From: Oscheius sp. JU75
Taxonomy: Eukaryota > Nematoda > Chromadorea > Rhabditida > Rhabditidae
Length of the DNA: 64,000 nucleotides
Reading direction: 5' to 3'
Assembly (NCBI GenBank): GCA_037178855.1
Contig: JASJZC010000007.1
Location: 8,308,001 to 8,372,000, forward strand
Part shown: one piece after another, positions 1 to 11,899 of the stretch
Layout: each line of letters begins with the position of its first letter
Position numbering within the stretch: the first letter of the stretch is position 1
Translations under genes and position numbers: made by a program
The notes under the pieces: model-generated
Seen by the model: only the letters and a program-made list of their open reading frames with translations
Database searches by the model: none
Told to the model about the DNA's origin: nothing

Positions 1-2001
1 GGCACGACGACGATGAGACAAGGCTTCACTTTTCTATTTGTTGCGTCCCCCCAGAACCAGCGTCGTGCCAGCCGTCTGTTTGCGTTGCCGAACTTCGACC
101 TCCCCCGACCAGTCTGCCATCAGCCCTCTCTTTCTGTCGCAATCCTCACCGCGCACGCCGAGTACTCTCTCAGGTATAACTGTTAGCTTACTCCAGTAAG
201 CCTTTCAACTTTTCACGTCTTCCTTTCGTTTAATTCGTCAAAAAGAACTTCAATAAGGACTTCCGTATTGCGGTGTTCTTGTTGCTCGCGTCTGTTTGGT
301 CATCGCCCCGGCGGACACAGTGGCCATATTGACCGTTGCCTCTGCGTTGATCTTAGCCGCTCGCGTACAAACCGACACGTCAAACGCACTTCACCTCTTC
401 CCGTCTCCTTATGATTTTCCTGAATCTGTTTTGGTCCTCATTAGTCTCAGGGAGGTTTCCTATTTAAAGTCACGCACAACCAGAGCCTTTCTGTGTATTA
501 ACCACTACAAAACTTCGGCGTCACGTCAATCCACTCGGCTCTCCCTGCACATGGAGTCATGCCATTCCATTTTTCTGCGTTATCGCATATTGCTGCTCTC
601 TCGTTGCGTGTAGCGCCGTTTGCAGTTGCGATAACGGATAACTCTTACACCTTTTCCGATCCTGCACACTTCTCATCCGCGGCGGGCCCCTGAAGAATTA
701 TTTATCATATTTTGGGGCGAATATCATTTGAATCCGATTGTTTCCATCAGGTCATTTTAAATTGAAAAACAGTCCTTTACAATCGGCAGCCGAGAGACCT
801 ACGAGACTCATATTACTCTTATCATCTTGCCTATATTTGAGGACATTTTGAGCACGTGATATTACCTGGTCGGGCTCTTCCTATTCTTGTCGCACCTCCG
901 CATGCCTGTAGAGAAAAGGTTCTATGACACATTCGTCGGCATCTAACTCAGGCACTGATTCAGCTCTTCCATCTACACATACATGGATGACAGTGCGGTT
1001 ATGACTGTGGCCGCATACGTCGCGAAGCCGGCGCTTCTATTATTACTGTTGCTGCTTAGATTACTTTCGAAAGTTGCATTAACAGAAACTACGACCCTTT
1101 GACTAAGTTTGTCGAGCGATAAGACTGAGAGCAAAGTACTGGACAGCTGATATCAGTACGTCGCTCAGAGCTTACCCTCATGTGACAAAGATTCCTTCTA
1201 TTGTGGAGAGAATTTCCTTTTTCACGTCATTTTCATGCACACTTTCATCGTAGCGTAGCCGTTACGCAAAGCGACCCGATGTGGACGTTGTTGTTTATTT
1301 GTAGTGGACGGTGTGGACAGGCGCTAAGAGAGGGAGACAGAGAGACCGAAGCCGGTTTTGAATATCTCAGCGCATCGGAAGACATTCTCGCGTAACCCCC
1401 ACGCGACCCCCACAACCCGGTTCTTATATCTGACCGCGAAAATTCGGACAGCCACTGGCACCTACTGTCTCTCTGTCTCTCTCTCACACAAGTTTTAGGC
1501 TAGTTTGCCCCCAAGCTTCCTGTGTTTCCACCCCAAAAAGTGTGTGTGATGCTTTTGGGTTTCGTCGAAAAAATGTGGGCCTCATTTTTTGTCGCCTTCA
1601 AGATCTCCATCTCTGGCTCTTGAGCCAACTTTGTATTCAAGCCTGCTTTGAATTTTTTGAAGGCGATGCAAATTTTATGCAGATCAGCTCCTATGGTCGA
1701 CTTGACTGCGTCTTGCATAATAATCCCCTCAAAGTTGAAAGTACTCCTTGTACTCTTCGGGGGAACACTACTGATAAGACGCTTCTCCTTTTTGCCTTTT
1801 TTTGCCGCTTAAACATGTCTGAATCTAAGAATGTAGACAGATTAATCACGTGTCTTTTGCACGAATCAACTGTTTTCTCGACAACTTTTTGACACTGTTT
1901 GACAAAATGTTTTCCTTCTAGACACTTCTGTAGTTTCTATTCTTTTGCCTTATCAGAGCCTGATGTTGCGTTCGCTGATAATTTTCCGTCTTTTTCAGTG
2001 A
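1..2001. other. Upstream region of the IRF2BP-like gene, no confident coding sequence
   Basis: I find no convincing exon here. Short open frames exist on both strands but none shows a domain or a splice-consistent continuation. The last bases before 2002 form a pyrimidine-rich stretch ending in TTTTTCAG, a typical nematode splice acceptor. The first coding exon could therefore be joined to an untranslated upstream exon or a trans-spliced leader. Confidence 0.5.
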
Positions 2002-4718
2002 ATGCTGGCCGCCGTGAGCAACGGCCCTGCCGCACTGGGCTCCAAAGCTGCCCAACGCCAGCATTGCTACCTTTGCGATCTTCCCCGATGGCCGTGGGCG
2101 ATGTGTACCGACTACAACGAGCCTGTCTGCAGAGGCTGTGTGAATTATGAAGGCGCCGATAGGTCAGTCTGTCTGCTTTCCCGCTCTCTGGGTCATAACT
2201 TGAAACGGCTGAAAAAGAACTAAGTTTCTCCTGAGGAAGAAAGGAGACAAGGCTTTTTCGTAGTCTTTCGGAGATAAGCAGGGCTGATAGAGGTTCTTCA
2301 GCCTCCTCTCACCAGACAATGTTTCAGAATCGAGAATGTCATCGAGAATGCTCGTCAGATGAAAAGGCTTCACGGCTTCCCCTCTACAGATTCCTCAACA
2401 CAAGCTTCGACAACAACACTTCCTGCGGCACGTGTTGTGGTATGAGACGCAGAAATATTTTTTAAACTATGCTGCTTAAGCCAAAGGTTGAAAATGGCAC
2501 CGTCACCACCACAGCCACGATGCCCGGAAGGATATCGCCTCCGAGGTTAGCCCTCCCGACACCCCAGCTAGGGAATCTTGCCCAAATAGGACAGTTATCA
2601 GAAGTAGGCTTGGTACAGAGCATTATAGGACATAACCTTAGGTTTTTGCCCAACAGCAAAGGTTGCTTGCCTTGGCTACCCAGCAGAGACAACCTGGCCA
2701 GTTAACGATGGAAGATTTGGCCATAATCCAGCAACAGATGAGAAATGTTCAGCTTCCGAACCAGCTCCTCCATCCTGGAGGTAGTAGAATATTTTGTCTG
2801 ATCTGAAGCCCAAATTTTAGCCATGTCCATTCCCGGCCTGATGAATCTTGTTCCCGGTCTAACCAACATGTCGGCCATGGCTAGAAAACGAGAGCATGAG
2901 GAAGATGTCAAGACCGAGGTGTACACCAAAGTCCAGCGCGGTGAGTGTCTCACTACCATTGTCTTCTAGTTGGAAAAGCGCAGTTGTTCTATTTTGGAAA
3001 GTATTATGTTGCGCAACGCGTGCACTACGCGGAAACGGGAAAACAGGTTCCCGAAACCGGTCCTCTACCCTCTGTGCATCTACACGCTGAACGCTATTTC
3101 GCGCACTGCAGCACGCGCGCGACCTCAGACACTGGGGTCGCGACAGATCCTCGTGCCAACTTCGACCCGGTACGGTCCACAGTCGCCAGTTTTTTCCCGA
3201 GGTTTGTGAACCTCAAAAGGGAATGAGGAAAAAATTCCTAAGAACTAGACCTTCGGCTAGAACGTTGTCTGTCTGACTTTTAACTGTAGCTTTAAATCTT
3301 TTGCATGTTTTTTGTTTACTGAACTATGATCGGCCTGCGTACATTCTCTCACAAATCCGGACGAGAAACCTAATTGGCTGTGAAAACGAGTTGTTGCGCG
3401 ACTGTGTGTGTTGTGCTGTGCCCCCATGGCTGACCCCATTTCTCTAGGTTGCCGATCTGCCCATAATGACAGCAGGGGCCAATCTCTCTCTTTTGACTAG
3501 TTTTTCAGCCGAGGGCTCGACCCACATTACCAAAAACCGTTGCGCAACCCTCTCTCTGTATAGGGACTGGTTTTTAGACGCCGGGTCACCAATCCTAGCT
3601 AGGGGACTGCTTACGAGCGAGAGAGACGATCAGTGGTTGGAAACACCACAAAACTTTGAGGAAACCTGAAAAAGTGGCAATTTTTGGCAGAAAGAAGATT
3701 TTTTGTTTCTATGAGGGTTGACAATGGTGCATAGAGTGCAAGGTCGTTCCGACCCGACGCCAAACTGGAAAGAATTGCTTAGACAGTTTTTTGCACCCTT
3801 GACCGACTTTCACGTGTCTTTTGGAGAGGAATTTTTCAATCTGACTGATCTGCAAACCAGTAAACCGCCCCCGCCATATTTCTTTCGCAGTAAAAAGTGT
3901 ATAGGCTAGGAAGTTGCGCTATTTGCCCTTTGTCAGACCGGTTCTTCGTGGGGTCAAACGGTAACTCGGTCCCCCCGAGCGTATGTGTATTGACTTTGCC
4001 GGGAAAAATGCTTTATCTCATCTCTCTTTCGCTTTCTCGGCACGGCTGTACTACAAAACCGGTACCTTAACTTTGTCAAACAGTCCTTGTTTCACGAGCC
4101 GAGTTTATCGAGCGACCGAGTAAAGCAACCAAGGGAGAGTGCAAAAAAATGGTAGAAGGTTTCAGGCGATGCTCAGACAACGTCCGTTTCTCCTACTTCC
4201 ACACACAGCCCCGACCATCCCAATGGCCAGCTGACAAGAAGGTTTCCCGGAGCTGTCAATGAACGGATTCTCCGCTGCACAATTTGCCAAGAAAGACTAG
4301 AAGACACTCACTTTGTGCAGTGTCCCTCGGTCAATGGACACAAATTCTGCTTCCCCTGCTCGAGGGAGTCCATTAAGAAGCAGTGCACAGGACCTGAGCT
4401 TTACTGTCCATCTGGAGACAAATGTCCGCTTGTCGGGGCTGCTATGCCATGGGCTTTCATGCAGACAGAGATTGCCACCATTCTTGGCGACGAGTACGAG
4501 GAGTTCAGGCGGCAACGAGAAGCTGCGGGACTAGGTGTTCCTGGCGCCTCGATGGCTCAGGCTGCTCAGAATGCTGCTCAAGTAGTTACTTTCTCAAAAG
4601 CTTATAAAGAAATTGTTTTCAGACGACTGCCGCCCAGCAATCATCCCCAGCCTCAACGACGACCTCCAACACCTCCTCTTCGTCGGTGGCGACAACTCCT
4701 AATATGGTGGCGAATTAA
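2002..4718 (+). CDS. IRF2BP-like transcriptional regulator (N-terminal zinc finger, C-terminal RING)
   Basis: This is the homologue of interferon regulatory factor 2-binding proteins, nuclear co-regulators. Exon 1 (2002-2162) carries the N-terminal zinc finger: [13 protein letters not shown] followed by [15 protein letters not shown], almost identical to vertebrate IRF2BP1/2/L. The next exon, from about 2330, continues with [17 protein letters not shown], the family's conserved helix. Middle exons (about 2484-2545, 2642-2790, 2820-2940) encode a Q-rich, low-complexity linker. After a ~1.2-kb intron, exon 4166-4581 holds the C-terminal RING with [35 protein letters not shown] and [14 protein letters not shown]. 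The final exon 4622-4718 is a Ser/Thr tail ending in TAA. Start chosen at the ATG right after TTTTTCAG. Family assignment is very secure; the middle exon borders are less so. Confidence 0.93.
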
Positions 4719-5292
4719 TACCCGCAAAACTCTTTCTTCTTCTCTCATGTGCTTGTCATTATGATCATTTCTGTTACTGTGTTACTCGATCTCCTTCCCG
4801 ATTGTGCATGTGGACTCCTCCGCCTCTTAATGGTTTTGGTATGACACCAAAATTCAGTTTTTAGTTCAAACCAGTCTCATTTTTGTAGTCATCTTTTGTT
4901 ATTTACGTAGTACTTGGATTCTTTGTGCTTTAGTCTCGCACAATCATTTGCAGAATTCCTCCTCGGTTCCTAGTTAGCCCAAAAAGTTTCCTCCTTCTGA
5001 AAATAGTCGTCGGTGAGTGTGAAATGCACACATTAGCCGCTCGGGATTACGGTTTATTTGTCATCGGACTTCAATGTGTTTTAAATAACAGTAATAAATC
5101 TTCTTTGTGCGTATTCAGAGCTGCATAAATTACGACTGCAAGACAGAGACAGAACATGTACCTTACCCATAAGAAACCGAAAATATATGTCACTTCCAAA
5201 ACTCTGAGCACAGAGACTATATCACAGCAGGGCGCGAAGCAAGAAGGCTCGTAATACCGGTATTATGTAAAAGCAGAGGAGATCTGACTAGG
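4719..5292. other. Convergent intergenic region
   Basis: AT-rich DNA between the stop of the IRF2BP-like gene and the stop of the ZIP9-like gene on the other strand. It should hold both 3' UTRs. An AATAAA sits near 5092-5097. I see no further exon. Confidence 0.5.
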
Positions 5293-7513
5293 CTAGTGGA
5301 TCAGCATCATGGACAGTCCGGGCAATATGGCTCCACTGATAATCCAAAAGAGTTCAGTCGAGGTGAACGATGGACCTGCAAAAGGGCTACGTGTTAAAAC
5401 GGTGATAAGAAACATCAATAACAGACTTATCCGAATGAAAAAACTTGCACTTCCTCCGAATAGGAAAGATTCTAGTTTTGTTCTTAGAACTATTGGTATG
5501 TTCATAATTTCATCCCTACAATATTGGAAGCCGTTTGAGATCTACGACTATGATGATCGAAATGCCAACAAGGGGTGGTAATATCAAAATAAACCAAATG
5601 AGATTACACGTTTAAGTCTTCCAAGCATTGTTAGCAAGAACTTTGTCAGAGAAGAGGTGAGATTGTAATTGAACTGTTGCTTTCTACTTTCTATACCCTT
5701 ATGCATTGGTTAAGACTGATTGCCTAGTGGATAAATGTAAGACTGACCGGATAGTTAGAGATTGGAAACTAAAGTAAGAAACCAAGATTTGGACAGAACG
5801 AAAGTAGAAGTGAAAAGTTACCTGAATGTGAATGTCCTCCAGCAGCTAATGATATCTGTTGGACATCTACGATCATAGCTTCCCTATCAGTATCGGCTCT
5901 GCCTTCGTCTTCGTTAGCTTGATTATTCATCTAGAAACAGCTTGAAACAAAATAATAGGTTCTCACCAATTCAGGGAAGACGTGAATTGTGGCCACGTAG
6001 AGGAAGGTACCCGCTGAGAAGAGCATCAGACATGCTATGGCTACTTGTGACGAAAGCCAGTATAACCAGTTCTGGAAACTGTAAAAGACTGCAAGAGAAA
6101 AAGCTTACCACAAGGAAATATGTGGCAAGGGCTCCCACTGGTGCAGAAAAGGAGAAAACAGTAAGATGTTTGAATACTTTCTTTTCTGGGAGATTTGCAG
6201 AGATGAGCGCTGTTGTGAGTCCGAAGGCGGCGGGCATCTGAAAGTTCAAATAGAAAACTTTGCGAATCTCATACCTTGTGGAGGATGATTGCCAGGAAGA
6301 CAATGAATTTAAGCGACTGATCCTCGGCAAAAGAGGCACTCCCCATAGCGATTCCGTCGGCGGCACCTATACACACCTTACACTTTATAAGGCGATTAGA
6401 TACCGTGAACAGCTAGGCCAATGGTGACAGAAAGACCTCGTCTACCTCTTGCTGCTCGTTCACCTGAAAAGTTCCAAAATAAAGCAAAATCTGTCCTTAA
6501 ATACCTCTAGCTTTAAAATAGGCACTGATCTGATCGACCCACATCATGAACATGAAGCCGGCTACAAGAGAGAATCCCATTTTAGCATTGATGTTTGGTG
6601 TACGTCCTTCTTCACAAGAATCATGGCCGTGACTGTGACCGCCTGAAATTGTATCGTTTGTCAGACAGTGTTAAGCCTGTACAACTTTTGGTATCGCATT
6701 TACAAAAGCATTCTGCATTTGACTCCTTCCTATACGCCTAGACTGTGCCCTACCCGAACACTATTCCGGTTTATGATAGCTGTCCAGGTCTATAATAATG
6801 TTCCACTTGAACTGGCTCAAACTATTATGTTTTCTTCACAGATGTACCAGTTAAATTATCGCATCGCAACATTAATTTTAACCACAGAACATCTGACTAT
6901 GACTCCGTTGCTTCGATTACTCGACCCTAGTCATAAGACGCTACATGGACTCGCTAATATTGACTTGGTAGAAAATAAAAAGTTGCAAAAAGTTTTTTAC
7001 CTGGTACATGTCGCTTTTTCCTAGCCGGAGATTTTACTTTGACAGCATTGCCAGAAGACCTTTTTTCTTTACTCTCAGTATCACTGAATGCTCCTTTTTA
7101 GTGGTCTGCTCACATACTCACGGATGGTCATGGTCGTGATCGTGGTCATTATGCTCTTTTCCTTCTGGAATTGGCACAACTTGTTGATCAACATTACCAA
7201 TAGGCTGTTTTCTTGCAATTAGAACATCAGATTCTGTATTAAATTATATCAACATAATCGGAAACCTTACCTTCGTGGTAGCTGTACAGCGTTTCAATTC
7301 CTTCAGGTATGATGACCGAAAATGCAGTTCCTAGTAATAATCCGGCTCCGAAGATTGTACAAAGACGCATTTTTCTCTGAAAAATACATTTTTAAATAAA
7401 GCAATCTTTATACGTACCTCAGAAATGGGTAATTTGAGCGGAATCAGGCCGGATAACATGCTACCGGCAAACATGGCCGCTGACATGCCACACAACAAGA
7501 AGAAGGTGTCCAT
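5293..7513 (-). CDS. ZIP9-type zinc transporter (SLC39A9 family)
   Basis: Multi-pass ZIP-family zinc transporter of the Golgi/plasma-membrane ZIP9 subgroup. Exons run from 7513 downward: 7418-7513, 7271-7376, 7122-7233, about 7034-7082, 6505-6642, then further exons to 5293-5375. The first TM exon begins MDTFFLLCGMSAAMFAGSML. Exon 2 has the family core FGAGLLLGTAFSVIIPEG. A histidine run HNDHDHDHDHP lies in the cytosolic loop. Later exons give ADGIAMGSASFAEDQ, FIVFLAIILHK and MPAAFGLTTAL (the metal-site TM4-5 block), then LFSAGTFLYVATIHVFPEL. The last exon ends SGAILPGLSMMLIH. Phases are consistent through the exons followed. The intron before the last exon (about 5376-5820) is unusually long for this gene. 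Length is close to vertebrate ZIP9. Confidence 0.95.
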
Positions 7514-7547
7514 TTTGAGAGAGCTAAAAACGTTATTTGATCCAACT

Positions 7548-7645
7548 TCCATTCTAGGAAGACGATAAAAGATCAGAGGGAAAAGCACAAAATATGGAAG
7601 TGGGAGTATTCAAAGAAAGGAAGAATTCGGGCCGATTCGCATACG
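7548..7645. repeat. Promoter-proximal segment, copy 1 of a dispersed duplication
   Basis: The ~95 bp immediately upstream of the ZIP9-like start recur in the same orientation at about 8710-8815. Shared blocks include CCAT(T/C)CTAGGAAGA, GTGGGA(G/A)TATTC(A/G)A and CGGCCCGATTC with small differences. By eye roughly three quarters of positions match. Confidence 0.7.
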
Positions 7646-8709
7646 TGATGCTCGGTTATCGTCCACGCAAGCAACATTTTTAATTAGACGGGAAGCTAAA
7701 CATAGGAGTCATGGCAGAAAGGCATAAAATATACATTTAAGTAGTAAAATATAGACTATAGAGAATGAATCGCATCAAAATATCATAATTCATTCCATAA
7801 CAGTTTTTGAAAAAGAGCATAAACTTTGGTTAAGCTCAGGGGGGCCAAAACACCCTCTAACTTTTCGAAAAATAGAAGTAAGGCCTCTTTTAGCACCTGA
7901 GTTTCATGAATCAAGATACTTAAAAGACTTCTTTTAATTGAAACTTAGGGCTTAAAGGATTTCATTTGACATACTAACATGGAGCCCGGTTACCGCAAGA
8001 CACCTGTACAGGAACCAGGAATCGAGAAAACTCTTTCGAATTCTGCCCTCTTGATAGATGTAAGACGTTTAAAAAATGACACCGTTTTTGCAAATACTAT
8101 AATTGTTACTAGCAGTCTGCTGCTGCTTCGCTGTGATTTAGTATTCAGGTTAGCTTTCTAGACAAGAATCAATAAATTGAGCGATCCCTATGCTGCTTTC
8201 CGCTCATAACTGAATTGTCACCTAATTACCAATAACTCGACTTGCCATCCTTGCTTTGTGGCATCGAACAAACAAACAAGCACACAGAGTCAACCACTTT
8301 CACCATCGCGCGCGTTTGCATATCCTGGATACCTGGACAAGCTACGAGAACAATGTCCTTGATTTCATGCAAGTTGATTATGCGAGATATAGAGAGAGCA
8401 GATGGTATTACGCACAGCAAGAACGACGTTGAACCGGGAGATATTAAAAATTTTGGTGGGTCCCAAAACTGTTAAGTCGTGTGGGGACCTACAACGAAAG
8501 GGCGGGAATTCAAATCAAAACTAACTACTCGCGTGGGGATTAGCATAGTTGATGGCAATAATGAAAAGAATAAATGCAGAGTAAAGTTGCCTATCTTCTA
8601 CGTCTGTTTTATCATTTTTGTTATAGCCAACTTTCCAACTTTTCCACGTATTACAGTTTTCTATACAGCCTGGAAAAGATCTCTATCTTGAGGTCGCTGA
8701 AACGTCATA

Positions 8710-8815
8710 TGAATCGACCTCCATCCTAGGAAGAAGATTAAGGTTCTGAGTGAAAAGCGCCAAAAATGAACGTGGGAATATTCGAAGGAAGGAAGGATTT
8801 CGGCCCGATTCAGAT
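8710..8815. repeat. Copy 2 of the ZIP9 promoter-proximal segment
   Basis: Same-orientation copy of 7548-7645, about 1.1 kb further upstream of the ZIP9-like gene. It lacks an attached coding exon. It may be a local duplication carrying regulatory sequence or part of an uncharacterised repeat family. Confidence 0.7.
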
Positions 8816-8885
8816 TCTGATCTAATAATTTTAAAATGCCATGTGTAAAAAGCCTTTGGGCATACTTACTTGAAATTCTGACATG

Positions 8886-8956
8886 AATTTGTCGTATTCT
8901 ATGTACAGATGTCGCACGGTTACCGCGCGACATCTGTACATATAATACGACAAATT
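8886..8956. repeat. Near-perfect 71-bp palindrome (hairpin)
   Basis: Arm 8886-8915 is the reverse complement of 8927-8956 with a single mismatch over 30 bp. Inside, 8917-8919 pairs with 8923-8925, leaving only a 3-nt loop. Transcribed, it would fold into one long hairpin. A related fragment (GGTTACCGCAAGACACCTGTAC) occurs near 7989, so this may be one member of a repeat family. Alternatives are a miRNA-like precursor or a recent foldback element. Confidence 0.85.
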
Positions 8957-9052
8957 GAATAAACACTTACAAATTCTGACCACGAAAGCAATTGGAAAGA
9001 AAACTAGTCGTTCAGAGATTGTCCACCCGCTAATTGAACTATTTTTGCCCGC

Positions 9053-9310
9053 TTATACCAAATCCTCCGAGGAAATTGACTTAGAACACGAGCTTCCACA
9101 CGCCATTGACCTCCCCACTCGACGCCTTGGAAGATAATCAGTTGCAGAATTGAGGTCTTTCAAATTCTTCTGCAATTCCAATTTCCGCTCGTTTCTTTTG
9201 TGCATTACATCATTCTTAGAGCGGAGAAACGGAAGCAGATGCTGCGAATGCTGCTCGGAGCTCCCACTGTGGGCGTTCATATCCGAATCTCGAGAACCTG
9301 GTCTGCAGCT
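9053..9310 (-). CDS. Possible exon of an unidentified hydrophilic protein
   Basis: An uninterrupted minus-strand frame preceded by an acceptor-like GCTGCAG encodes a charged, Ser-rich segment (for example KRNERKLELQKNLKDLNSA, then a C-terminal SMACGSSCSKSISSEDLV before a stop). Composition looks like coding sequence, but I recognise no domain and find no confident upstream exon. It could be chance. Confidence 0.25.
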   Translation of the reverse strand, partial: SCRPGSRDSDMNAHSGSSEQHSQHLLPFLRSKNDVMHKRNERKLELQKNLKDLNSATDYLPRRRVGRSMACGSSCSKSISSEDLV

Positions 9311-10710
9311 CCAAAACACTGTTGGCTGCGTCACGAGGATGGATTCCTTGCATAAGTCGAAAAGTTCCCTCCTTTCTCCTAAGAGGGTGGTTCAGTCATC
9401 ACAGCTGTTCGTTTTTAGTCTCCCTATCCAGACTTTTCCGCATTTGCTGTTTGCAACAATCCAGCGAAAAGCCTACTCATTTCATTTTATTGGGTTACCA
9501 GGAGTCGTTTATTTTAAGAGCAAGAAGTTTTTTGCTCGAAACCTTGTCTTATTGTTGTTTCCCCTTTTCATTTTTTGCTACTTGGTATGAATTCATCGCT
9601 TGCCAGAGCAGCAAAAGCTGTCTCTTATAAAAGTCTGTCGCAGGTCGAGACGTTTTCCATACTCTCCCAAGACAGCTTACAAAACTGATTGTTTACAAGA
9701 TCCAACTCCACCAATTTCTTCACTGCTTTGAGTAGCTATAGTTCTTTAACAGGTTGGATTCCAACTTTGATAATTTAATGGCTTATGCCTTGTCAATGTC
9801 AAGGTTGTCAATTACACAGTTCAAAAGTGAAGTCTTCGTCATAGTACTTATCATGTTTACTTACTTGTTACAAAATTTTTAACAAAATTGACAGATTAAA
9901 CGTGTTCATGTGCCAGTTTCATTATTATTTAATGCAATAGATAGGCACAAATGACATCAAATACTTGAACTTTTAATGAGAAGTTCGGGAATCACCCAAA
10001 ATCTTCCAGACTCGCTTAAGGTTCCCACGCACGAATCTTCTTCCGTTTTATGAGCCCTCTCCTCTCCTTTTTGCTTCCAAAATCCCAAATCTGCATAGCA
10101 ATGTGAAAGATGTGCTCCTAAAATGGAAAGGATTTACACCTACGCAGCAGTTGTGGAGACAGCAGCCTTTCAGTTTTGTGTCTATCTTTCACTATCCCGA
10201 ATAATTCATCAAAGTGACATAAAGAAAAGTCTGCTAGGGGCTTTCACCACATTAGCAGATGATTCTATTCTGTTCCAGCCATTTGCATAATGAACATTTG
10301 TCTCCAAATGTGGAGCTTCCACTCGAAATGGCGGTTGTCTGTTGGGCTAAACTTAGCCTTTCTAGTTTCCACGCTTGTTTTCCTGGACGCCTACGGGAAA
10401 AATTTCATACTGTACTTGCTTGTTTTGCTGATTACAGCAGAGCTTATGACTCGTGTCCCAGTCCAATTATCGCCCACCTAGGAATCATCTGGAAATTTCC
10501 TGTAGCAAAATCGTATTAAAATGAGAGGGAGGGGGCAGTCCGCCTACTCTTTCCGAGCACGCACTCTCTTCTGCGTTTTCGACAATCCCATCCTTGCATT
10601 CGTGAGCACTTCCTTATACCACTTCGCAACTGTCTATTCGCAGAATCCGACGTTGTATTTTTATTCTCAGTCTGTCTCCGTGTCACTACAAAACTACTTT
10701 TAAGGTAATC

Positions 10711-11000
10711 ATGCAGAAGCTGATCCTGTTGCTTGTGGCTGTCTCCGCTCTTCTCAGCTGCATTCATGCCTTCAGGTTCCCCATCGAGCAGCAGAACCAA
10801 GATGATTTGTACCAGCAGTACGAAATGCCACTAGTCAAACGCAACCGACTCTGTCTACTCAATGCCGGCCTCTCACAAGGATGCGATTTATCTGACATTA
10901 TTATGGCTAAACAACAGGTGGCGCACTGCGTAATCAGTAAATACAAATGCTATTTCAGGCGAGCAAATTCATGAGCTTCGCCGGTCCAGGAAGGAAGTGA
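10711..11000 (+). CDS. Calcitonin/DH31-type neuropeptide precursor
   Basis: Two-exon secreted peptide precursor. Exon 1 (10711-10917) encodes a signal peptide (MQKLILLLVAVSALLSCIHA), a short spacer, a KR cleavage site and the start of the peptide, NRLCLLNAGLSQGCDLSDII. A 41-nt intron (10918-10958, GTGGCG...TATTTCAG) is removed. Exon 2 (10959-11000) then continues ASKFMSFAGPG followed by RK and stop. The predicted mature peptide has one Cys-Cys pair near the N-terminus and ends in Pro-amide (Gly as amide donor). This is the hallmark of calcitonin-type peptides; insect DH31 is related but lacks the disulphide. Reading through the intron gives a misleading four-cysteine protein. The start is preceded by TTTTAAG, a possible trans-splice acceptor. 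It likely acts on a family B GPCR. Confidence 0.85.
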
Positions 11001-11067
11001 GCCCGTGTATAAAATGGAAGACTTCTTCTCTTCTTAGTTGACCATATACGTATCCTGTGTGTTGCAA

Positions 11068-11073
11068 AATAAA
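11068..11073 (+). terminator. Polyadenylation signal AATAAA of the calcitonin-type gene
   Basis: Canonical AATAAA 68 bp after the stop codon at 11000, at a suitable distance for 3' end formation. Confidence 0.65.
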
Positions 11074-11449
11074 TTGTGTGTTAGAGACCTTTTTTAGATC
11101 AGTGCAGAGCACTTGCGGACACTCCATGTCTCAAAACCTGTATCATCGAATGAAGAAGACAATTGCTCGAGAGCATATGAATTCCAGATACCTCTTAAAA
11201 AAGTACTTCATTTGAATTTGAACCCTTTGGTATACATTGACAGTCAAATAGAGAGTTCCAAGTTTTGTGATCGGGCTATGTACAAATCTTAGTATGAACT
11301 TGTTTTTAGTGGAACATGTACTTCTCGGTACAAATCAGACACATTTGAGTACATGACACAGCAAAGTCACCAACTCTTATCTTCTTTCCAGCACTAAAAG
11401 TCAAACGATGAAGCAATAAAGACGCCAGTGGCTGCCACAGTCACCACCC

Positions 11450-11896
11450 ATGCTACGTCTTCTGGTCATCGCCTCCACACTCGTCCTAATTGTTGATTCA
11501 AGATGGTGCTATAACGATAGTTTGATTGTAAGTGCTCGCGTTCCCAAGGAATTAAGTTCAGCTAAACACGCTAGCTGATAACACTTTTAGCGAACAACCA
11601 AACTATATTCAGGAAGTGGAATGTCTAGCGATTGAGGCTTGGTGCTACAAATATACTAACGCTACTGATGTTTACCGGGGTTGTACGGATATTAACGGCA
11701 TTTGTAGCAAGGAGGATCGAGGGTAGTCAACTTTTTTTGTTTTGTAGAGACCCATTCTAGATGCTACCCACAATCGGCGACAGGAAAGGACCAATCTTGG
11801 TGTTGCTGTGACAAGGACAATTGTAACTCCTCTCGTAATATGTTCTTCTTTGTAACTTTTATTATTTTCTTAATTATTGCTAGTCAAAGAGCATAA
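11450..11896 (+). CDS. Small Ly6/three-finger-type secreted or GPI-anchored protein
   Basis: Exon 1 (from 11450) encodes a signal peptide MLRLLVIASTLVLIVDS and the first cysteine (RWCYNDSLI). After a short intron the next exon, beginning near 11613, gives EVECLAIEAWCYKYTNATDV and GCTDINGICSKED. A final exon beginning near 11760 gives CYPQSATG, the diagnostic CCCDKDNCN near the C-terminus, then a hydrophobic tail FFFVTFIIFLIIAS and stop. Ten cysteines and the CC...DxCN ending fit the Ly6/uPAR (three-finger) fold. The hydrophobic end suggests GPI attachment. The stop lies 3 bp from the stop of the converging minus-strand gene. Function unknown. Confidence 0.8.
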
Positions 11897-11899
11897 TAC

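Larger units (their letters stand above)
7514..10710. other. Intergenic region with repeats, no confident gene
   Basis: This 3.2-kb stretch separates the ZIP9-like promoter from the calcitonin-type gene. It holds a duplicated copy of the ZIP9-proximal segment (about 8700-8820) and a 71-bp palindrome (8886-8956). The only open frame that looks at all like coding is on the minus strand at 9053-9310, listed separately. Confidence 0.6.

Noticed and set aside
5942..6241. Plus-strand frame of 99 codons
   Set aside because: Antisense shadow of ZIP9-like exons on the minus strand.
10711..10974. Single-exon reading of the peptide gene with four cysteines and RRANS end
   Set aside because: A short intron with good donor and TATTTCAG acceptor lies inside; splicing yields a recognisable amidated calcitonin-type peptide.
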